A stretch of DNA of 64,000 bases, taken from contig NZ_CP048829.1 of the NCBI RefSeq assembly GCF_019355395.1, positions 1,240,001 to 1,304,000 of the forward strand, in the 5' to 3' direction. Under the pieces are notes generated by a model. That model ran no database searches and was not told the DNA's origin. It was given only the letters and a program-made list of their open reading frames with translations. Of the stretch, positions 53,383-64,000 are shown one piece after another (within the stretch, counting starts at the first letter, position 1; each line of letters begins with the position of its first letter). Source of the stretch: Chordicoccus furentiruminis (GTDB lineage: Bacteria > Bacillota > Clostridia > Lachnospirales > Lachnospiraceae). The position numbers and the translations under genes are program-made.

Positions 53383-54756
53383 TTATTTCTTGTCATAGTA
53401 CTGGTCCAGAATCCGGTCCGGAATCCGGTTCAGCTCGGAACGCGGAAGAATCCGCAGAAGGTCCCATCCGATCTCCAGCGTTTCCTCGATGGAGCGGTCC
53501 GTCTCATATCCCTGATTGACGTAGCGCTTCTCGAACTCATCCGCGAACTTCGCGTAGATCAGGTCGGTTTCCGTCAGGGCCGCCTCGCCGAGGATCACCA
53601 TCAGCTCCTTGGCCTCCTTGCCTCGTGCATAGGCCGCGAACAGCTGGTTCATCGTCGAAGCGTGGTCCTCCCGGGTCTTGCCCTTGCCGATTCCCTTATC
53701 CTTCAGACGGGACAGGGACGGGAGCACGTCGATCGGCGGCTGGATCCCCTTCCGGTAGAGCTCACGGGAAAGAATCACCTGACCTTCGGTGATGTAGCCG
53801 GTGAGGTCGGGGATCGGGTGAGTCTTGTCGTCCTCCGGCATCGTCAGGATCGGGATCATCGTGATGGAGCCCTTCTTTCCTCTCTGCCGTCCGGCTCTCT
53901 CATACATCTGGGCGAGGTCGGTATACATGTAGCCCGGATAGCCGCGGCGTCCCGGAACTTCCTTCCGCGCCGCCGAAACCTCACGGAGCGAATCCGCGTA
54001 GTTCGTGATGTCGGTGAGGATCACCAGCACATGCATGTCCTTCTCGAAAGCGAGATACTCCGCGGCGGTCAGCGCCATACGGGGCGTCGAGATACGCTCG
54101 ACAGCCGGGTCGTTCGCCAGATTGAGGAAAAGAACGGTTCGGTCGATGGCGCCGGTCTCCTTGAAGGACTCCTCGAAGAAATTCGCTTCCTCGAAGGTGA
54201 TGCCCATCGCGGCGAACACCACCGCGAATGGCTCGTTCGTGCCGCGCACCTTGGCCTGACGCGCGATCTGGGCGGCCAGCCGCGCATGCGGAAGACCGGA
54301 CGCCGAGAAGATCGGCAGCTTCTGGCCCCGAACCAGCGTATTCAGTCCGTCGATGGCGGAGACGCCTGTCTCGATGAACTCCGACGGGTACTCTCTGGCC
54401 GCCGGATTCATCGGCAGTCCGTTGATGTCCATCCTTTTTTCCGGAAGAATCTCCGGCCCGCCGTCGATGGTGCGCCCCATGCCGTCGAAGACACGGCCCA
54501 GCATATCCGAGGAGACGCCGAGTTCCATCGAGCGGCCCAGAAAACGGACCTTGCTGTTGCTGAGGTTGATGCCGGTCGAGGATTCAAAGAGCTGCACCAG
54601 CGCATCGGTGCCGTTGATCTCCAGCACCTTGCACCGTCTCGTCTCTCCGCTTGCCAGCTCGATCTCGCCCAGCTCGTTGTACTTGACGTTTTCGACGCCT
54701 TCCACCAGCATCAGAGGACCGGCAACTTCCCTGATCGTACGGTATTCCTTTGCCAT
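53383..54756 (-). CDS. ntpB: V-type ATP synthase subunit B
   Basis: This 457-aa non-catalytic subunit alternates with A in the V1 hexamer. It shows the family pattern [17 protein letters not shown] and [20 protein letters not shown], with no complete Walker A lysine loop, as expected. It is separated from subunit A by 2 bp. Confidence 0.96.
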   Translation of the reverse strand: MAKEYRTIREVAGPLMLVEGVENVKYNELGEIELASGETRRCKVLEINGTDALVQLFESSTGINLSNSKVRFLGRSMELGVSSDMLGRVFDGMGRTIDGGPEILPEKRMDINGLPMNPAAREYPSEFIETGVSAIDGLNTLVRGQKLPIFSASGLPHARLAAQIARQAKVRGTNEPFAVVFAAMGITFEEANFFEESFKETGAIDRTVLFLNLANDPAVERISTPRMALTAAEYLAFEKDMHVLVILTDITNYADSLREVSAARKEVPGRRGYPGYMYTDLAQMYERAGRQRGKKGSITMIPILTMPEDDKTHPIPDLTGYITEGQVILSRELYRKGIQPPIDVLPSLSRLKDKGIGKGKTREDHASTMNQLFAAYARGKEAKELMVILGEAALTETDLIYAKFADEFEKRYVNQGYETDRSIEETLEIGWDLLRILPRSELNRIPDRILDQYYDKK

Positions 54757-54758
54757 GC

Positions 54759-56528
54759 TTACTCATCCTCCTTCGCTGTGATGTCCGCGAATTCCTTCGT
54801 GAGCTCGTCCTGCACCTTCTGATAGGCCGCGTCCACGTCCTTCTCCGGCGTATACTTGAAGCGGCTGATCCGCTCTCTCGTCTTCATCGCGACGATCCGT
54901 CCGATGGACGCGCCCTCGTTCAGCGCCTTCACGCCGCCCTCATAGAACGCGTTCACGAGCTTCATCATGCAGAACTGCTTCCGGAGCGAGGTATAGGTAT
55001 CGATCTCATCGAAGGAGTTCTGATGCAGGAAGTCCTCACGGATGGAGCGGGCCGCCTCCATCTTCAGACGGTCCTGTGCGGACAGGGCATCCATACCGAC
55101 CATCTTCACGATTTCGTTCAGCGACGCCTCCTCCTGCAGAAGGCTCATCAGCTTCTGACGGGTCGCCATCCATTCCGCGTCCACATGCTCATTGAACCAG
55201 GGCTCCAGCGCGTCGAGATAAAGGCTGTAGGATGTCAGCCAGTTGATGGCCGGGAAATGACGCTGATAGGCGAGATCCGCGTCCAGTCCCCAGAAGACCT
55301 TGACGATCCGGAGCGTCGCCTGAGACACCGGTTCGGAAATATCGCCGCCCGGAGGCGACACTGCCCCGATGGCGGAAAGCTGGCCTTCCCGTCCCTCCTT
55401 GCCGAGGGAAATCACGCGGCCGGCCCGCTCATAGAACTGGGCCAGACGGCTTCCGAGGTAGGCGGGATAGCCTTCCTCACCCGGCATCTCCTCCAGACGG
55501 CCGGACATCTCGCGGAGCGCCTCGGCCCAGCGGGAGGTGGAATCTGCCATCAGCGCCACCGAATACCCCATGTCACGGAAGTATTCCGCCATCGTGATGC
55601 CCGTGTAAATCGACGCCTCGCGGGCGGCCACCGGCATATCCGACGTATTGGCGATCAGCACCGTTCTCTGCATCAGCGATTCGCCGGTGCGCGGATCCTT
55701 CAGTTCCGGGAACTCGTTCAGAACGTCCGTCATCTCGTTGCCGCGCTCGCCGCAGCCGATGTAGATGACCACGTCCGCGTCCGACCACTTCGCCAGCTGA
55801 TGCTGGGTCACAGTCTTGCCTGAACCGAAGGGCCCCGGGATCGCGGCCACGCCGCCCTTCGCGATCGGAAAGAACGCGTCGATGACACGCTGGCCTGTGA
55901 CCAGCGGCATAGACGGCGCCAGCTTCTTCGCGTACGGGCGTCCGCGCCGGACCGGCCACTTCTGCATCATCGTCAGATCCCGGATGCCTTCCTCCGTCTT
56001 CACTTTCGCGATCACGTCCGTGACGGTGAAATCGCCGGACCGAATCTCCGTCAAAGTGCCCTTCACGCCGTAAGGAACCATGATCTTCTGTGTCACAACG
56101 GCTGTTTCCTGTACCGTTCCCAGAATATCGCCGGCCTCCACCTTGTCGCCCGGCTTCGCCGTCGCGGCAAACGTCCATTTCTTCGCCCGATCCAGCGCCT
56201 CCACTTCAACGCCGCGGCTCAGCAGGTTGCTGTGCGTCTTCTCCATGATCTTGTTCAGCGGACGCTGAATACCGTCATAGATGGAACCCATAAGCCCCGG
56301 GCCCAGCTCGACGGAAAGTGGAGCCTCCGTCGATTCGACCGGCTCGCCCGGGCCGAGTCCCTGAGTCTCCTCATAGACCTGAATCGACGCCTGATCCCCG
56401 TGCATCTCGATAATCTCGCCGATCAGCCGCTGTTTGCTGACGCGGACCACGTCGCCCATATTGGCGTCGCGCATTCCGGTCGCAACAACCAGCGGTCCGG
56501 CGACCTTCAGGATCGTACCTGTGCTCAT
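54759..56528 (-). CDS. ntpA: V-type ATP synthase catalytic subunit A
   Basis: This 589-aa subunit hydrolyses or makes ATP. Walker A GPFGSGKT is at residues 232-239, followed by [15 protein letters not shown] with the catalytic Glu. The V-type non-homologous insert (about 115-190) is present and distinguishes it from F-type beta. It lies 56 bp after subunit F. Confidence 0.97.
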   Translation of the reverse strand: MSTGTILKVAGPLVVATGMRDANMGDVVRVSKQRLIGEIIEMHGDQASIQVYEETQGLGPGEPVESTEAPLSVELGPGLMGSIYDGIQRPLNKIMEKTHSNLLSRGVEVEALDRAKKWTFAATAKPGDKVEAGDILGTVQETAVVTQKIMVPYGVKGTLTEIRSGDFTVTDVIAKVKTEEGIRDLTMMQKWPVRRGRPYAKKLAPSMPLVTGQRVIDAFFPIAKGGVAAIPGPFGSGKTVTQHQLAKWSDADVVIYIGCGERGNEMTDVLNEFPELKDPRTGESLMQRTVLIANTSDMPVAAREASIYTGITMAEYFRDMGYSVALMADSTSRWAEALREMSGRLEEMPGEEGYPAYLGSRLAQFYERAGRVISLGKEGREGQLSAIGAVSPPGGDISEPVSQATLRIVKVFWGLDADLAYQRHFPAINWLTSYSLYLDALEPWFNEHVDAEWMATRQKLMSLLQEEASLNEIVKMVGMDALSAQDRLKMEAARSIREDFLHQNSFDEIDTYTSLRKQFCMMKLVNAFYEGGVKALNEGASIGRIVAMKTRERISRFKYTPEKDVDAAYQKVQDELTKEFADITAKEDE

Positions 56529-56584
56529 GTTCTGACCACCTTTCTCACTTGCTCATCAGACAGCCTCCCGCAGAAGCGGTCCGC

Positions 56585-56914
56585 TCAGTCTTCTCCGCCG
56601 AACAGAATATCGCTGCCGACTGCCTGCTCCACCGATTTCTTCACGCCCTCGACACCGGCTCCGGTGTTGCCGCTCACCCCCGGAATCAGGATGATGGCCG
56701 GTGTCATCTGGCCCGCGTATTTCGCGATTTCCTTCTTCAGTCCCGCCGCGAGCTTCTCGGTCACATAGATGATGCCGTACTCGTTCTGCGCCAGATGGTG
56801 CAGCGTGCGGGCCGCCTCCTCCGTCTGACCGTCCGCAAACGGGAAGACGGTAAGGCCCAGAGACGCGAAGCCGTAGATACTGTCATAGTCTCCCATGACC
56901 GCGATCTTATACAT
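56585..56914 (-). CDS. ntpG: V-type ATP synthase subunit F
   Basis: This 109-aa stalk subunit (named NtpG in Enterococcus) has the typical MYKIAVMGDYDSIYGFASLG start and the GIIYVTEKLA segment. It caps the rotor with subunit D. It overlaps subunit C by 8 bp. Confidence 0.93.
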   Translation of the reverse strand: MYKIAVMGDYDSIYGFASLGLTVFPFADGQTEEAARTLHHLAQNEYGIIYVTEKLAAGLKKEIAKYAGQMTPAIILIPGVSGNTGAGVEGVKKSVEQAVGSDILFGGED

Positions 56915-57875
56915 ACATTTCCCTCACTCTCTCCCGCGTCTCCTCTTCCGTGAAACCGTTGGCCTTCGCGGTCAGAATGATGCGGACCGTCTTGATCTCG
57001 TTGAGACGCGCCAGATAGTAGGCGATCACGGGACCGAGGGAGACGGAATTTCTCTTCTGCGGACGGATCGTCTCGATCAGCCGGTTGTCGCACCAGCGCT
57101 CGAAGGCGCTGGGCGATTCCTTCAGCGCCGCGGCCGCTTCCGCGAAACCGTGCGCCTCCAGATAGTTCATCAGCGGCTCGCTTCCTTCCGAGGCCGCCTT
57201 CGCCAGCTGCTTCACGTCAAGCGAACGGCAGGGCGCCAGCGCCTCACGGAAGAAGGCCGCGTTCTTGCCCGTCCGCTGCCCGCGGGCCGCGATCCGGATA
57301 TCCGCCACCGCCACCGTGGACTCCTCATATTCCCGAAGAAGGGCATGCTTCGACGCCCATCCGTCCCGCTCCATCGCGTCGAGGCAGGCGCGGTCGACGA
57401 TCACATCGCATTTCTGCCCGTCGCGGGTCTTCAGCATTACCTCTGCAGCCCGCTCCGCCGCCTCGCGCATCGATTCCGGCAGAGCCTTGTAATCCTTGTC
57501 CCGAAGGATGCGAAGCATCTGCTCCCGTCCGTAGGTCTCATCCTCGTAAAATGCCTCCGGATGGCTCTCGGACGTACAGATTTCCTTGATGCCGGCCTTC
57601 AGATTGTGAAAGATATTCGGGTAGGCCAGCAGGTGGAACACCGACTCGTCCACCTTCAGCTCCCGCATCAGCTGCACCGTCTTCCGCTCCTCGGCCCGGA
57701 GCATCGCATCCCCGTCCGCCGAATCCTGGTCTCCCCACCCGCGGTCGGCGAGATACGCCGTCACGGCGGTGTCATCCTTCATGCCGACCATCTGCGAGAT
57801 ATCCATATCGGTGAGGAGCGACTTCTCTTTCACACGGATCCGTGCCACAGCATATACATACTTCACATCGCTCAT
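56907..57875 (-). CDS. ntpC: V-type ATP synthase subunit C
   Basis: This 322-aa funnel-shaped subunit links the V1 shaft to the K ring. It starts YVYAVARIRVKEKSLLTD, typical of V-type C/AC39, and is largely alpha-helical. It lies 12 bp after subunit E. Confidence 0.93.
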   Translation of the reverse strand: MSDVKYVYAVARIRVKEKSLLTDMDISQMVGMKDDTAVTAYLADRGWGDQDSADGDAMLRAEERKTVQLMRELKVDESVFHLLAYPNIFHNLKAGIKEICTSESHPEAFYEDETYGREQMLRILRDKDYKALPESMREAAERAAEVMLKTRDGQKCDVIVDRACLDAMERDGWASKHALLREYEESTVAVADIRIAARGQRTGKNAAFFREALAPCRSLDVKQLAKAASEGSEPLMNYLEAHGFAEAAAALKESPSAFERWCDNRLIETIRPQKRNSVSLGPVIAYYLARLNEIKTVRIILTAKANGFTEEETRERVREMYV

Positions 57876-57887
57876 CCGTGCTCTCCT

Positions 57888-58478
57888 TTACCAGAGTACC
57901 CTGTTCACCGTATCCTGCAGCTCGTCGGACGCGTCCGCGAACAGCGCTTTCAGCGTACAGTTCTCCTCGATGCCGCCGTACTTCAGAATGAGCCCGGCTC
58001 CGATCCCGCCGGGTCTGTCCGAGACCGTCAGCGTTCCGCCCTTCGTCTTCGCCAGCGCCGCCATCTTTCCCGCAAAGTCAGCGGGCATACGGTCGAGATC
58101 CTTCTTTCCGAGGATCACCGTCCCGTCCTCCGGATGGATATGCCGCACGGCAATATCAAGCAGCATCGCAAAGTAAGCGTCCGTATCCTGCTCCTCCAGC
58201 TTCCGAAGAGCGGCGTCGATCATCCCGCCGATCACCGACTGGCGGGCGGCGAGCACCGCCTCCCGCTTTCTCATGCCGATCTGGGACTGAATCCGATCCC
58301 CGTAGGCCTTCACCTCCCGGGCGGCGCGCTCCGCGGCCTTCTCAGACGCCGCGGCCGCCTCGGCCCGCGCCTTCTCCGCTTCACTGTCGGCAGCCTGACG
58401 CGCCTGCGCAATCAGCTCGTCCGCCTTGCTCTTCGCATTCTGCAGGATTTCATTTGTTATCGTATCGATTCCTGCCAT
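57888..58478 (-). CDS. ntpE: V-type ATP synthase subunit E
   Basis: This 196-aa peripheral stalk subunit has a long Ala/Glu/Lys-rich N-terminal coiled coil (about 1-90) and a globular C-terminus with ILKYGGIEENCTLKAL. It pairs with the small G/H subunit encoded at the operon start. Confidence 0.93.
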   Translation of the reverse strand: MAGIDTITNEILQNAKSKADELIAQARQAADSEAEKARAEAAAASEKAAERAAREVKAYGDRIQSQIGMRKREAVLAARQSVIGGMIDAALRKLEEQDTDAYFAMLLDIAVRHIHPEDGTVILGKKDLDRMPADFAGKMAALAKTKGGTLTVSDRPGGIGAGLILKYGGIEENCTLKALFADASDELQDTVNRVLW

Positions 58479-58492
58479 CGCTAATCTCCCAT

Positions 58493-58509
58493 CGAACCGT
58501 TCCGGTTCG
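58493..58509 (-). other. Small hairpin between subunit K and E genes
   Basis: CGAACC / GGTTCG stem with a 5-nt loop, 12 nt after the subunit K stop. Many copies of K are needed per complex, so a hairpin protecting the K message from 3' decay would make sense; this is inference. Confidence 0.4.
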
Positions 58510-58520
58510 TTTTTCCTGTC

Positions 58521-61021
<2,501 letters not shown>

Positions 61022-61048
61022 GCAACATGCCTCCTCACCCGGCGCGGT

Positions 61049-61366
61049 TCAACGTGTTCCGAACAGCGTCCGTACGACCGCGTCGATCGCTTCGGCCTTT
61101 CTGCCCTCTGCCGCGGTTCTCAGCGCATCGGCCTCCTGCTCCGCTTCCTCGCCGGCCTTCGCTAAAGCCGCCTCTCCGGCCTTCTTCGCCTCGGCCATCC
61201 TGCGCGCGGCATCCTGCTCCGCCGCCTTCGCCGCTTCCCTGCGGATCCGTTCCGCCGCCTCCTCGCCGTCTTTCCGGATCTGATCGGCCTTCTGCTTCGC
61301 CTCCGCAAGGCAGGCGTCCGCTTCCGCTTCCGCCTTTTTTACAGCCTGAATGGTGTTTTCAATCAC
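61049..61366 (-). CDS. ntpF: V-type ATP synthase subunit G/H (peripheral stalk)
   Basis: This 105-aa protein is almost entirely an Ala/Glu/Lys coiled coil (KKAEAEADACLAEAKQKADQ...). It matches the NtpF/AhaH stalk subunit that pairs with E. It is the first gene of the operon, 27 bp before subunit I. Confidence 0.88.
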   Translation of the reverse strand: MIENTIQAVKKAEAEADACLAEAKQKADQIRKDGEEAAERIRREAAKAAEQDAARRMAEAKKAGEAALAKAGEEAEQEADALRTAAEGRKAEAIDAVVRTLFGTR

Positions 61367-61440
61367 AGTCTCACCGCCTTTTCCCTGCTCTCTGCCCCTC
61401 CGGCGCGGAGCGCCGGTGCATTGGTCGCAAATTTGTGCTT

Positions 61441-61449
61441 ATTGTATCA
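61441..61449 (-). promoter_or_regulatory. Extended -10 promoter of the V-ATPase operon
   Basis: TGATACAAT on the minus strand is a TGn-extended -10, 75 bp before the first V-ATPase ATG. No strong -35 is seen. Confidence 0.6.
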
Positions 61450-61513
61450 TATTGTCAGTCTGATCGCCATTGACATCTGCCGGAATTCGTATAATTCCGC
61501 CGCGTCCCGCCGC

Positions 61514-62032
61514 TTACGATTCCTCCGCGCGCGTCATCAGCTTCACGATCCGGCCGACATACATCGTATGGAGATTTCCGTCGGCGTACCACCGCTTCCG
61601 GTCCTCCTCCCCGATTCCGTCCGGTCCCAGTTCGAACGCGCCCGCCTTTCTGCATAGCAGAACTGTATCCGACTCTCCGAAATACGGCGTCTGCTCCGCA
61701 CGCTGCACCTGAAGCCCGCTCTTTGCCACCTTGTCCTCATCGCGTCCGGAGACCGTTCCCATATATTTCTGAACATCCCGGAAGCGCGCCGGATCGAGGA
61801 AATTCAGCGAAAATGTATCGGAAGCATCGATGAATTCCTTCGTCAGGCGGCTCTGCCGGACGAAAATGTACGCCACATCGCTTCCCCAGAGCACGCCGAG
61901 GCCGCCCCACGAGGCCGTCATCGCGTTCACTCGCCCGTCCTTCTCCGCGGCGATCAGCATCCAGTCCCTGCCGATCATCGAGAACACATTCTTCTTCAGT
62001 TCCCCGGGATTCCTCTCCTCAAATCCACTCAT
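61514..62032 (-). CDS. Flavin reductase-like FMN-binding protein
   Basis: This 172-aa protein has the flavin-reductase/FMN-binding split-barrel pattern: a conserved NAMTASWGGLGVLWG phosphate-binding loop and FVRQSRLTKEFIDASDTFSLNFL. Such proteins reduce or carry flavin, often with a partner enzyme. No partner is adjacent. Its start at 62032 follows a short repeat at 62085-62139. Confidence 0.85.
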   Translation of the reverse strand: MSGFEERNPGELKKNVFSMIGRDWMLIAAEKDGRVNAMTASWGGLGVLWGSDVAYIFVRQSRLTKEFIDASDTFSLNFLDPARFRDVQKYMGTVSGRDEDKVAKSGLQVQRAEQTPYFGESDTVLLCRKAGAFELGPDGIGEEDRKRWYADGNLHTMYVGRIVKLMTRAEES

Positions 62033-62084
62033 TTCAAAACCCTCCCTTTTCCTTCGGCGTCGTTTTGCCGCCGCTTTTCATATA

Positions 62085-62139
62085 CATGCAGGCCGCCCGC
62101 TCCGCTTTTTTGCAGCGACATGCAGACCGCCCGCTCCGC
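62085..62139. repeat. Two copies of a 21-bp GC-rich element
   Basis: CATGCAG(G/A)CCGCCCGCTCCGC occurs at 62085-62105 and 62119-62139, 34 bp apart. It fills the gap upstream of the flavin-reductase gene. The first ten bases match the start of the 59-bp units at 19721 and 19780. Confidence 0.85.
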
Positions 62140-62186
62140 CTTCTTTATAAGAATATACCGGCTGTCCCCTCCCGCGTATGCGCGCT

Positions 62187-62909
62187 TCAGAAAACGCCGC
62201 GTCCGACCCTCACCATGCGGCAGACCGCGTCCGCCATTTCCCTTTCGCCCTGGACCGTCCGGTCCGGAGGGGTCTCACCCGCGGGAACCGGGTTTCCCCT
62301 GCGGTTGACCCAGAGTGTGCGCCAGCCCGCGGCCCGGGGAGCCGCCACATCATTCGCAAATGTATCGCCTATATACCAGGCGTCCGCCGGACGCGTGCCG
62401 AGCCGCTCCGCCGCGATGCGGAAAATCTCCGTCCCCGGCTTGGCCGCGCCGACCTCACCGGAAATCACGATCCGGTCCTCCGGAAACCATCTGAGAAGCC
62501 CGAGCGTGCGGATCTTCGCCCGCTGATGCTCCCCCGGCCCGTTGGTGACGATTCCCATCCGGACGCCGGCGTCCCGGCAGACGGTCAGCATCCGCTTCAC
62601 GTCCTCCGTGAGCGAAATCCGCTTCTGGTATTCCTTGTAGAGGTCCTGAATCCGCAGCGCCTCCTCCCGGGTGATCCGGATGCCGAAATCGTCGAAGGAT
62701 TTCAGATTCCGGTACGCGTACATATCGTCCGTGCGCATCCGGCCGCTGCTCCAGTCCTCGAACACCTCGTCGCTGTGCACCCGGCTCCGCATGAAGAGAG
62801 CCTCCGCCAGCCGGTCATACTTCCCGCTGAAGCAGTCCGAGACCGCCCTCGCGTAGGGCCAGCAGAGGTCATACAGCGTATCATCCAGATCAAAGGCAAT
62901 CGCACTCAT
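62187..62909 (-). CDS. HAD-superfamily hydrolase
   Basis: This 240-aa phosphatase has HAD motif I FDLDDTLYD (nucleophile Asp near residue 7), motif II MGIVTNG, a Lys in GAAKPGTEIF and motif IV WYIGDTFANDV. The alpha-helical cap lies between motifs I and II (subfamily I). The substrate is not predictable. Confidence 0.88.
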   Translation of the reverse strand: MSAIAFDLDDTLYDLCWPYARAVSDCFSGKYDRLAEALFMRSRVHSDEVFEDWSSGRMRTDDMYAYRNLKSFDDFGIRITREEALRIQDLYKEYQKRISLTEDVKRMLTVCRDAGVRMGIVTNGPGEHQRAKIRTLGLLRWFPEDRIVISGEVGAAKPGTEIFRIAAERLGTRPADAWYIGDTFANDVAAPRAAGWRTLWVNRRGNPVPAGETPPDRTVQGEREMADAVCRMVRVGRGVF

Positions 62910-63014
62910 CGAAACACCACCTGTACAGGAAACACAGAAGAGCCGTCCCCGGCGGCAGCATCCTCCGTCGATTCCGTCATGCTGCCGTATCCGGCGGACC
63001 GGCTCCCCCTCCGG

Positions 63015-63488
63015 TTATCTGTCGTCCGCAGACGCTTCCGTCTCCGCGTCTTCCTCCCTCTGCCGCTGTGCCCGACGGTTCGTATCCAGTGAATTTCCGA
63101 ACACATAGAACCGGTCGTAGAGATACTCGAGCACAAAGTTACAGAGCATGTTAAGAATCGTCACCAGCACACCGGGCCACCCTGCCGTCTGGGCCAGATA
63201 GTTCCCCGTCACCGTGGAAACCGGCGTGAAGGCGGCATAGAACCCGGCGACCTTCAGCATCGCCGCCGGCACGTTGCTCGCGGACTGGAACGTATACGTC
63301 CGGTTCAGCGTGAAGTTCCACAGCACCGACGCGATCAGCGCGATCAGATAGCAGGGCCAGTAGGGCCAGTCCGTCAGACCGTCCAGCGCCGAGTAGACGA
63401 TCAGCTCGATCGCGCCGGCCGAGATGGAAAACAGCGTGAACTTCACCGTGCGGAGCAGTTCTCTGCCGGCTGCATGTTCCTCTTTCAT
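63015..63488 (-). CDS. GtrA-family membrane protein
   Basis: This 157-aa protein has four predicted helices and the GtrA-like pattern SAGAIELIVYSALD...NFTLNRTYTFQSA...NFVLEYLYDRFYVF. Family members flip or help transfer lipid-linked sugars for cell-surface polysaccharides. A charged Arg/Glu tail follows. Its ATG overlaps the stop of the sugar kinase by 4 bp. Confidence 0.85.
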   Translation of the reverse strand: MKEEHAAGRELLRTVKFTLFSISAGAIELIVYSALDGLTDWPYWPCYLIALIASVLWNFTLNRTYTFQSASNVPAAMLKVAGFYAAFTPVSTVTGNYLAQTAGWPGVLVTILNMLCNFVLEYLYDRFYVFGNSLDTNRRAQRQREEDAETEASADDR

Positions 63489-64000
63489 GACCGATCCCCC
63501 CTCTCACGGTTCTGCAAGTCGTTCATGGCCCGGAACAGCTTCGCGTTGCACGCGTGCAGGCGGCAGAAGGTCTGATACGTCCGGTCGTAGACCGCCCGAT
63601 TTCCCTCATCCGGCCGGAACGTCCTGACCACCGGAATAAAGGAAGCGATCTCTCCGATCCCATTCATCAGACCGAGTCCGACGCCGGCGACCGCGGCGGC
63701 GCCCACCGCGCCCACATCCTGCGGCTCCGCAACCACCTCGACCGTCCTCCCCGTCACGTCCGCCAGAATCTGGTCCGTCACCGGGGACAGCGCGCCGCCT
63801 CCGGCAAACCGGACCGGATCCGAGGTGCGGACACGGCGGTCCTCACACTCCAGCATCCATCTGAGATGATAGCATATTCCCTCCACCACTGCACGGATGA
63901 GTTCCGTCTTCCCGGTCTCCAGACGGATGTTGAAGAACATGCCGGCCGCCGAGGCGTCCTCGAACGGGCAGCGGTTTCCGTGCAGCCAGGGCGTGAAGAT
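63485..64000 (-). CDS. FGGY-family carbohydrate kinase (5' part outside window)
   Basis: Only the C-terminal about 171 residues are present; the frame runs open through the right edge (reads IFTPWLHGNRCPFEDASAAG). The segment carries the FGGY C-terminal ATP-binding motif RFAGGGALSPVTDQILADVT and a later AVAGVGLGLMNG. The resemblance is to xylulokinase/gluconokinase-type enzymes, but the sugar cannot be fixed from this part. Confidence 0.85.
   Translation of the reverse strand: MFTPWLHGNRCPFEDASAAGMFFNIRLETGKTELIRAVVEGICYHLRWMLECEDRRVRTSDPVRFAGGGALSPVTDQILADVTGRTVEVVAEPQDVGAVGAAAVAGVGLGLMNGIGEIASFIPVVRTFRPDEGNRAVYDRTYQTFCRLHACNAKLFRAMNDLQNRERGDRS

Overview
The window reads as a GC-rich (roughly 60% by eye) chromosomal segment of an anaerobic, carbohydrate-fermenting Firmicute, most likely a Clostridia/Lachnospiraceae-type bacterium. 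The evidence is a sodium-type V-ATPase operon, Msm-type sugar ABC importers with a cellobiose phosphorylase, an orphan clostridial-type siroheme sulfite/nitrite reductase, a superoxide-reductase enzyme instead of visible aerobic defences, a TSCPD (TIGR03905-like) protein, a T-box leader, and sigma-A promoters with Shine-Dalgarno starts. No rRNA, tRNA, CRISPR array, intact insertion sequence or prophage was seen. Both ends cut genes: a LacI-family regulator at the left and an FGGY sugar kinase at the right.

Layout. 1-4.6 kb: maltose/maltodextrin-type ABC importer (malE-malF-malG) followed by its own LacI-type regulator, with operators upstream of malE. 4.8-8.5 kb: L,D-transpeptidase, two half-size ChrA transporters and an amidohydrolase, all on the minus strand. 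8.6-12.6 kb: HxlR regulator with a nitroreductase, then a superoxide reductase-flavodoxin fusion and glycogen branching enzyme. 12.9-18 kb: a Na/phosphate cotransporter divergent from an HD hydrolase across Pho-box-like repeats, then a zinc-dependent phospholipase C-like protein and a UMF1 transporter. 18-25.2 kb: sulfite/nitrite reductase, a small secreted protein, and a MarR-controlled heterodimeric ABC exporter. 25.3-29.2 kb: pseudouridine synthase, a MATE exporter with an attenuator-like leader, and a BASS-family transporter behind a complete T-box leader. 29.2-30.4 kb: an AT-rich, gene-poor islet followed by a 30-bp tandem repeat. 30.5-34.2 kb: PucR-type regulator, aconitase-family hydratase, signal peptidase I.

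34.4-44 kb is a cellobiose/cellodextrin unit: the shared ATPase MsmK, importer MsmEFG, a LacI-type regulator, and a divergent GH94 cellobiose phosphorylase. The regulator gene and the phosphorylase gene share an identical 14-nt candidate operator just downstream of their promoters. greA and a small conserved protein lie inside this stretch. 44-47 kb holds an S-adenosylhomocysteinase/deaminase pair, followed by a TSCPD protein, a beta-CASP RNase and a lone murG.

50-61.4 kb is a V-type ATPase operon (G/H-I-K-E-C-F-A-B-D), with a large envelope protein overlapping its last gene. The K subunit carries the full set of sodium ligands known from Enterococcus hirae, so the complex probably pumps or uses Na+; this fits the sodium-coupled NptA and BASS transporters nearby. 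The right end carries a flavin reductase, a HAD phosphatase, a GtrA protein and the kinase fragment.

Non-coding structure is rich: strong terminators, candidate operators for several regulators, terminators between each sugar-binding protein gene and its permeases, and short GC-rich tandem duplications in at least five intergenic gaps, several sharing a core.
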